A model generated the notes under the pieces. The model made no database searches. It had not been told where the DNA came from and saw only the letters and a list, made by a program, of their open reading frames with translations. Below are positions 39,452 to 44,560 of a stretch of 44,560 nucleotides of DNA, one piece after another. The stretch is from the NCBI GenBank assembly GCA_022843175.1, contig JALHOE010000050.1, forward strand, positions 1-44,560. Reading direction: 5' to 3'. A program made the position numbers and the translations under genes. Source of the stretch: Deltaproteobacteria bacterium. GTDB lineage: Bacteria; Myxococcota_A; Polyangia; Polyangiales; JADJMO01. The number at the start of each line of letters is the position of its first letter. Within the stretch, counting starts at the first letter, position 1.

Positions 39452-41485
39452 TCACTCGTCGAATCGATACACGCCGGCGTAGGTGGCCGCGAAGAGCCGC
39501 CCCGCACGATCGAACGCCGCCTCGCCCACCCACTGAGCGTGCAGCCCCTCGTGATACGGATGGAACGACGCGCCACCGTCGATCGACGCGTAGATCAAGC
39601 TCGAGCTGATCCCATCGGGGTGGCCGACGAAGCCGCGCGCGAAGAACATCCCGAGCGGCGCGCGCGGCGCGTATGCGAGGAGCTCGCGACGCTCGGAGGG
39701 AAGCCCCGCCGAGTGCTGCTTGCCCCACGAGATGCCGTCGTCGCTCGAGCGATAGATCGCGTCGCGCGACCAGATAAAGATCTCGCCCGAGGGGGCGATC
39801 TCCATCGCGCCGCGGATGCTGGTCGAGATCTTCCTCGTCTTCCATGTCTCGCCCCGGTCGCTCGACACCGCGAGCGCCCCGTTGCCGAGCGCGAAGAGAA
39901 CGCCCTTCGAGGACACGGCCATCGTCGAGAGCCCGATCGTCGGCGTGGTCTTGGTCTGCCAGGTGAGACCGCCGTCGGGCGACAGCGCGAACGTCGAGTA
40001 CGACGACGCAGGTGATGCGATGACCACGCCGCCGCCCGCGCGAACGAACGGACTCGCGACACTGGCAAGGACCTTGGTCCACGATGCGCCGCCGTCCGTC
40101 GATCGGTGAATCGCAACCGACGATCCGACGAGCACCGCTCCAGTGGCTTCATCGATCGCGAAGCCGGAGACGAGCTCGCCGAAGCGCGAGCTCCACGTCG
40201 CGCCGCCGTCGGTCGAACGAAACAGGCCCGTCGAGCTCACCCACAGATCGCCATTCGCTCCGGCCGCGCCCTTCTGTTGAACCGCGGCGCGGAGTGTCGG
40301 GGCGGGGATCGAGAACGCTGGCTTCCACGTCTCTCCGTCGTCATCGGAGTGGCTCTCCCATGCGTCGACGCGTTGCTCGTCGCCGACGGCTAGGCGAAAC
40401 ATGTAGCCACTGACAGGCGGAGGCGCCGTCAGCTTCGTGAACGTCTCCCCACCGTCGCGCGAGCGCAGAAGGAAGAATTCGCCCACCGGCTTCGACCGGC
40501 CACCGACGAAAACGCGCTTGCCGCGCGCGGGGAACGGCCAATCGCTGAAGACATTGTCGGTCGTCGAGGTCCACGTCGTCATCCACGACTTACCGTTATC
40601 CTTGGAGAGACGGATGCTCGATCCGTCGATCGCGACGACTCCGCGATCGGTCAGCGCCACCGGTCCGGCGATCACCCCGGGCGACGAGACGAGCTCGACG
40701 AAGGTCTTCCCGTCGTCGGACGACAGCAGCAGGGGCACGCGAGACACGAGAGCATCCCCGCTCGCCTCGATAACGCTCTGACACTGCATCAGCACGCGAG
40801 ACTCCAACACTCCGCGGAAGCTGCAGCCTGCGCGATCGCCGATGGGGATCGGAGCCCACGTGGCGCCGTCGTCGGCCGTGCGGAACACCTCCGTCTTGGC
40901 GCCGACCAGGCGGCGCAGCAGGATCGCGCCGGTAATGGTCTGCACGGCGTCGCCGCACGCCTCGAGCGGCCCGAGCGACGAGGCCGGACACGCGACGCGG
41001 GTCCACGCGGTCGCCGAGGGCGACGCTCGAAACAGCCCCCGCTTGGTGCCGAGGATGAAGCCTCCCGCCGCAGAGACCGAAGGCGGGTCGAAGGAGAGCC
41101 CGTCGAGATCGCGGGGGCCGAGGCGCAGGACATCGGCCGGATCCGCGAAGGGCTCGCCCGCCTTTCCCCCGACCGAACGAAACAAGAATCCGAACCCGGT
41201 CACCGACGTGCCGCCGGACTCCACACGCCCCGCCGGGATGTCCTTGGGGACCAGCGGCCCGCGGAGCGCGGTCCAGCGGCCCTTGGGAGGTCCGACGCCC
41301 GAGGGGTTGCCCGGGAGATCGGTGATGGCAGGGATCAGATCGTCGGGGTCGATCGTCGAGTCGATCGGGTCGACGTCGGGAGGGAGGCTTGTCTCGACCT
41401 CGACAAGCGCGGCGTCGGCTGAGGCCTCCGAGGTCGCTCGCCCGCACCCCAGGATGGCCGACAACAGCAACCCACGCGCGTTCAT
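39452..41485 (-). CDS. Lipoprotein with Asp-box (BNR) beta-propeller repeats
   Basis: 677 residues. The signal peptide MNARGLLLSAILGC has lipobox AILGC (Cys14) and is followed by an Asp/Pro-rich linker. At least nine Asp-boxes are visible: RTADDGATW, LSSDDGKTF, LSKDNGKSW, RSRDGGETF, HSDDDGETW, RSTDGGATW (and RSTDGGASW), LSPDGGLTW, SSDRGETW, RSSDDGISW, ASIDGGASF. They indicate one or two propellers of the sialidase/sortilin/YCF48 type. No catalytic residues are recognised, so a surface binding protein is likely. The gene follows the ferritin-like lipoprotein with an ATGA overlap. It resembles the protein at 2485-5445. Confidence 0.88.
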   Translation of the reverse strand: MNARGLLLSAILGCGRATSEASADAALVEVETSLPPDVDPIDSTIDPDDLIPAITDLPGNPSGVGPPKGRWTALRGPLVPKDIPAGRVESGGTSVTGFGFLFRSVGGKAGEPFADPADVLRLGPRDLDGLSFDPPSVSAAGGFILGTKRGLFRASPSATAWTRVACPASSLGPLEACGDAVQTITGAILLRRLVGAKTEVFRTADDGATWAPIPIGDRAGCSFRGVLESRVLMQCQSVIEASGDALVSRVPLLLSSDDGKTFVELVSSPGVIAGPVALTDRGVVAIDGSSIRLSKDNGKSWMTTWTSTTDNVFSDWPFPARGKRVFVGGRSKPVGEFFLLRSRDGGETFTKLTAPPPVSGYMFRLAVGDEQRVDAWESHSDDDGETWKPAFSIPAPTLRAAVQQKGAAGANGDLWVSSTGLFRSTDGGATWSSRFGELVSGFAIDEATGAVLVGSSVAIHRSTDGGASWTKVLASVASPFVRAGGGVVIASPASSYSTFALSPDGGLTWQTKTTPTIGLSTMAVSSKGVLFALGNGALAVSSDRGETWKTRKISTSIRGAMEIAPSGEIFIWSRDAIYRSSDDGISWGKQHSAGLPSERRELLAYAPRAPLGMFFARGFVGHPDGISSSLIYASIDGGASFHPYHEGLHAQWVGEAAFDRAGRLFAATYAGVYRFDE

Positions 41486-42477
41486 GCCATCACTGCCGCG
41501 AGCGACTCAGCGATTCTCGCTCGTTGGGCGGCCGGCGGGATGCCGAGCACCGCGTCGCCGCGATCGAACCCTTCGCGCGGCCGCAGGGCGCGGAGCCATG
41601 TCTTGTGGACACGCGCCCGCTGGCGCGCGTCGAGCTGTGCGCAGAGCCAGGCGTGCATCCGCAGCGCCAGCGATGCGTGACGAAGCTCGTCACGCGCGAT
41701 CGTCGCATAGAACGCGCGCACCTCGGGATCGCGCGCATGCTCGGCCTGATAGAGGCCGATCGCCGCGCCGAACAGCTCCCGACCACAGCCCTCTCGCGCG
41801 TTTTCGAGCGCGATCGCCAACAACGTGCGAGTGACTTTCATGCGCCCCACGCGCGGCGCGATCACGACGCCGCCGAAACGACGGGCGAGCGCGCTCGCGA
41901 GCTCCGCGTGGCGAATCTCGTCGACCCGCGCGCGGTTCACCGATTCGAGGAGCGCGCGTGGTGCGCCGTGCGCGCGCAGCTCCCTCGCGAGAATCGCGAA
42001 GGCCTCGACGGACGCGGCTTCGTAGAAGGCCATTCGCGCGAAGTGGCCGCCGAGGTCGGGCGTCGCGAGAGGCGCGTTGTCCAGCCGCGGCGGCCGTCGA
42101 CCATCCACCGGCCCCGCCTCCATCGGACACATCGGCGTGCACGTCACCGCGCCCGCATCCTCGTCGAGCCGACACGTCACCGGCTGCCCGCAGAGCGCGA
42201 GGCAATCGCTGCACGTCGAGGGATCACCCGCGACCATCACCACATAAGCCGCGCATGACCCGGGAGGAGAGGGGGTAGTAGCGGGGCGGCACGCGTCGGC
42301 AGCGAACCACGCGACGTCGCCCCCGCTCGCATCCGACGCCGATACAGCAGCGCTGTCGGAAGATGCGTCATCCCTTGTCGCATCCACCGCGCCCGCACAG
42401 GAAAACGTGGTCCCGACAGCGCTGGCGGTGAGGACCTGCAACACGATGGCGCGGAGCTTGTTCGCTCGCATCGACAT
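41482..42477 (-). CDS. Lipoprotein with Cys-rich N-terminal part and ferritin-like domain
   Basis: 331 residues from ATG at 42477 (ATG at 42471 also possible). The lipobox is TFSC (Cys27). A Ser/Asp/Ala linker and a segment with eight cysteines (STCSDCLALCGQPVTC, VTCTPMC) precede a four-helix ferritin-like domain at about 145-290. Candidate metal ligands are Glu158 (EAASVEAF), Glu187 and His190 (DEIRHAEL), Glu229 or Glu234 (AREGCGREL) and Glu264 with His267 (RDELRHASL). The paired E-x-x-H motifs support a di-iron or di-manganese site. A ferritin-like domain on a lipoprotein would sit in the periplasm or on the surface; its reaction is unknown. First gene of a two-gene unit. Confidence 0.83.
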   Translation of the reverse strand: MSMRANKLRAIVLQVLTASAVGTTFSCAGAVDATRDDASSDSAAVSASDASGGDVAWFAADACRPATTPSPPGSCAAYVVMVAGDPSTCSDCLALCGQPVTCRLDEDAGAVTCTPMCPMEAGPVDGRRPPRLDNAPLATPDLGGHFARMAFYEAASVEAFAILARELRAHGAPRALLESVNRARVDEIRHAELASALARRFGGVVIAPRVGRMKVTRTLLAIALENAREGCGRELFGAAIGLYQAEHARDPEVRAFYATIARDELRHASLALRMHAWLCAQLDARQRARVHKTWLRALRPREGFDRGDAVLGIPPAAQRARIAESLAAVMA

Positions 42478-42484
42478 CAATCTA

Positions 42485-42494
42485 GTCGATCGAC
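42485..42494. promoter_or_regulatory. Palindrome GTCGATCGAC between divergent lipoprotein genes
   Basis: A perfect 10-base palindrome lies in the 43-base gap between the starts at 42477 and 42521. The spot is right for a shared operator, but so short a palindrome can arise by chance. Confidence 0.3.
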
Positions 42495-42520
42495 CTCGAT
42501 CGCGCCGTCATACTCACTTT

Positions 42521-44359
42521 ATGTCGCTTCGCTTTGCGTGCGTCGCGGGCGCCCTCGCCCTCTCGAGCTGCGGTCCCTCAGCCGCATCGAAGGAGCAAGG
42601 AGGCCAGGAGCCGGCGGGCCCGGTCCCCGGCGGCACCAACCCCGGTTCGATGCGACCGATCCCGCGCGGGATCTCCACGCTGTGCGGCGACGGCGCGTGG
42701 TGCTTCGTCCACCCCTACCCGACCGGCACCCGCCTCAGGGACGTGTGGAGCACGGCCGACAGCGACGTTTGGTTCGGCGGCCAATCCGGCACGCTGCTTC
42801 GCTTCGACGGCAACACGTGGACGGGGGAAATCGGCCTGAGCATGCGTGAGCTCGTCGGCTTCGCGGGCACGGGGCCCGACGACGTGTGGGCGATCGACGC
42901 GCCCTATCGCGTCGTTCACTGGGACGGCAAGACCTGGTCGGCGGTGGAGCTTTCGGGCGCGCGGCGTCCAGGGCAGCTCAGCGTCCGCGCGCGGGACGAC
43001 GTCTGGCTCCGGCGCGGTGCGTATGACGATGGGTCCGAGCTCCTCCACTTCGACGGAAAGTCATGGACGACCATCGCGGGCACGCCGCGGTTCATCACGT
43101 CGCTGCAACATCGCGGTCCCAATGAGGCTTGGTTTGGCAGCGACGAGGGGCTCTTTCGCGTTGCGCGCGGCGGCGCGCCGGAGCGAGTCGGCGATCTACG
43201 CAAGGTGCGCGCGTTATGGTCGGGGGGCGGTCCGCTCTGGGCGCTGACCGATGAAGAAGTGCTGCGGGGAGACGGCGCGACGATGACGCTGGTCGCCGCG
43301 ATCCACTTTCCTCAAGTGCTCACTGGATGCGGCGTGGACGACGTGTACGTTCGCGGCAATCCAAGCCCCGTATACCACTGGGATGGCAAGGCGCTCTCTG
43401 CGATCGCGCTCCCGTTCGAGCCAGAGCTGATGCACTGCACGAAGGGCGGCGATCTCTGGATCCTCGCCGGCCCGCGCATCGCACGACGTCGCGGCGAGAC
43501 GTGGTGGGCGCCGCCCGGCAACGCGACGTTGAGTAACTCCCATGGTCTCGGCTCGATGTGGGGTCCGGCTGCCAACGACCTCTATCTGACCGGCGGAAGG
43601 AACCTCTTCCACTTCGACGGACGAACCTGGTCGAGGACCGAGGAGTTCTCCGGCTCCGTCGCCTCGATCAGCGGCAGCTCGGCGAGCGACATCTGGGTCA
43701 GTGCGCCCTACGAGGGCACGCCCGGTGTTCTGCATCGCGAAGGCGCGGCGTGGAAGCGATACGACATCCCCGAGGCCAGCCCGATCATTCTCGTCTCCGC
43801 GATCGGCCCGAAGGACGTCTGGGCGATCGAATCGAAGATCCCGGCACGCGCGCATCACTGGGATGGCTCGTCCTGGGCCCACCACGACCTCCTCGGGACC
43901 TATGACGCTCGCGCCATCGTCGCTCGCGACTCGAACGACATTTGGCTCGGGATGGCGGGAGGCTTGTTGCACTACACGGGCGGCGCGTGGACCAAGGTCC
44001 CCTTGCCCGATCCCTTCCCCGGCTTCGTGGAAGCGCTCGCCGACACCGACCAAGGCCCGCTCCTGGCCTATGGATCCGCCACGACGCCCGCCCGAATCGT
44101 TCGCATGCAGAGCGGCGCTTTCACCACGCTCTTCATGGGCATGAACAACGCGTGGATCATGGGACTGTCCGCCGAACCCAACGGCGACATCTGGGCGGTC
44201 GGATCGGGAATTCACTGGTTCCACGACGGCGCGTGGACACGCACCGCATCCCTCGACCTCAACACACGTCTCTACAGCAAACGCGAGGGCGATCTGTGGG
44301 CGTTCGGTTCAAGCAATGGTCCCATCGTGCTGCGGAGGCTCGCCCCGGGCCTGCAGTGA
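42521..44359 (+). CDS. Lipoprotein with Trp-rich propeller-like repeats
   Basis: 612 residues from ATG at 42521. The signal peptide MSLRFACVAGALALSSC has lipobox LSSC (Cys17). A Gly/Pro linker follows, then about ten to twelve repeats pairing D-V/I-W (as in SDVWFGGQSGTLLRFDGNTW, PDDVWAIDAPYRVVHWDGKT, SDIWVSAPYEG, KDVWAIESKIPARAHHWDGS, GDIWAVGSGIHWFHDGAW). The unit of some 40 to 50 residues with W-x-G/D and F-D-G-x-x-W is common in very large secreted proteins of myxobacteria and is thought to form a propeller. It has no Asp-box and so differs from the neighbours at 39452 and 2485. Likely a surface-exposed binding protein; function unknown. Confidence 0.87.
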   Translation: MSLRFACVAGALALSSCGPSAASKEQGGQEPAGPVPGGTNPGSMRPIPRGISTLCGDGAWCFVHPYPTGTRLRDVWSTADSDVWFGGQSGTLLRFDGNTWTGEIGLSMRELVGFAGTGPDDVWAIDAPYRVVHWDGKTWSAVELSGARRPGQLSVRARDDVWLRRGAYDDGSELLHFDGKSWTTIAGTPRFITSLQHRGPNEAWFGSDEGLFRVARGGAPERVGDLRKVRALWSGGGPLWALTDEEVLRGDGATMTLVAAIHFPQVLTGCGVDDVYVRGNPSPVYHWDGKALSAIALPFEPELMHCTKGGDLWILAGPRIARRRGETWWAPPGNATLSNSHGLGSMWGPAANDLYLTGGRNLFHFDGRTWSRTEEFSGSVASISGSSASDIWVSAPYEGTPGVLHREGAAWKRYDIPEASPIILVSAIGPKDVWAIESKIPARAHHWDGSSWAHHDLLGTYDARAIVARDSNDIWLGMAGGLLHYTGGAWTKVPLPDPFPGFVEALADTDQGPLLAYGSATTPARIVRMQSGAFTTLFMGMNNAWIMGLSAEPNGDIWAVGSGIHWFHDGAWTRTASLDLNTRLYSKREGDLWAFGSSNGPIVLRRLAPGLQ

Positions 44360-44515
44360 CGCCGGGTCTCGCGTTTGCACCGGCATGCGTCGCTCGTTGT
44401 CGCAAGCCCGAACCCGCGCCGACAGCTCGAGAACGTAGCCCCACGCTGCATAGCGGACGCGGGGGTGTGCGAGCTCGCCGGACGCCGTAGCGAGGCTTTG
44501 CGAGCGGGAGGCGAG

Positions 44516-44538
44516 GCGTCTCGGAGGTGTTGAGACGC
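44516..44538. repeat. Hairpin GCGTCTC / GAGACGC near the window end
   Basis: A perfect 7-base stem (GCGTCTC at 44516-44522, GAGACGC at 44532-44538) encloses a 9-base loop. There is no T-run after it, so a Rho-independent terminator is not supported. I see no gene I can support in 44360-44560. Confidence 0.35.
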
Positions 44539-44560
44539 GTAAGATCGAGGGAGCCGAGGG

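Noticed and set aside
37774-39576. A 600-codon minus-strand frame running through the tandem repeat with RARLAARVVGGARG-like repeats
   Set aside because: The repeat-encoded stretch is only translation of the 16-bp array, and the remainder is antisense to the GMC gene.
44516-44538. Rho-independent terminator at the window end
   Set aside because: The stem is good but no T-run follows and no gene on either strand clearly ends there.

Overview
The window looks like chromosomal DNA of a myxobacterium-like organism (Myxococcota, probably Polyangia). The signs are very high GC, many lipoproteins with low-complexity Ala/Ser/Thr/Pro linkers, Hanks-type Ser/Thr kinases carrying a C-terminal transmembrane segment, TPR/PEGA envelope proteins and large propeller-type lipoproteins. 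This is inference from gene content; no rRNA, tRNA or marker gene in the window settles the taxonomy.

Layout. 1-11.2 kb: end of a Cys-rich secreted protein, two genes that each need a frameshift to be read through (HEAT-like, 408-1426; membrane-anchored, 1444-2315), an Asp-box propeller lipoprotein, an ECF sigma factor coupled to a four-helix membrane protein, a propeller/Sel1 lipoprotein, an alpha/beta hydrolase, a decayed lipoprotein and a nucleotidyltransferase with a small partner. 11.2-19.6 kb: signalling and envelope block with a GAF-histidine kinase-receiver protein, two Ser/Thr kinases, two TPR-type membrane proteins and an FGE-fold lipoprotein. The first kinase has an in-frame TAG exactly in its glycine-rich loop.

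19.6-27.1 kb (minus strand): a compact cbb3-type cytochrome oxidase operon read in the order ccoI, ccoS, ccoNO (fused), ccoQ, ccoP (only one haem site), ccoG, TauE/SafE-like protein. Almost all its junctions overlap. Divergent from it are a ribosome hibernation factor and a four-helix PA2169-like protein, preceded by a consensus -24/-12 (sigma-54) promoter. Next come an amidase / tandem universal stress protein / lactate-malate dehydrogenase operon and a second universal stress protein. Together 19.6-31.7 kb reads like a low-oxygen and dormancy island.

31.7-39.4 kb: a small lipoprotein, a DUF6544-like membrane protein, a 230-bp IS4-like MITE with target-site duplication, and a tyrosine-catabolism operon (homogentisate dioxygenase, 4-hydroxyphenylpyruvate dioxygenase, YjdF-like membrane protein, lone E2 acyltransferase domain). 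A Tat-exported subunit with a GMC oxidoreductase follows, ending in a 16-bp tandem repeat. 39.4-44.4 kb: two divergent units of lipoproteins (Asp-box propeller plus a ferritin-like lipoprotein; Trp-rich propeller). The last 200 bases hold no gene that I can support.

The disrupted genes (at 0.7, 1.76, 13.2 and perhaps 10.2 kb) all lie in the first 14 kb. They may be real decay or assembly error; the sequence alone cannot decide.
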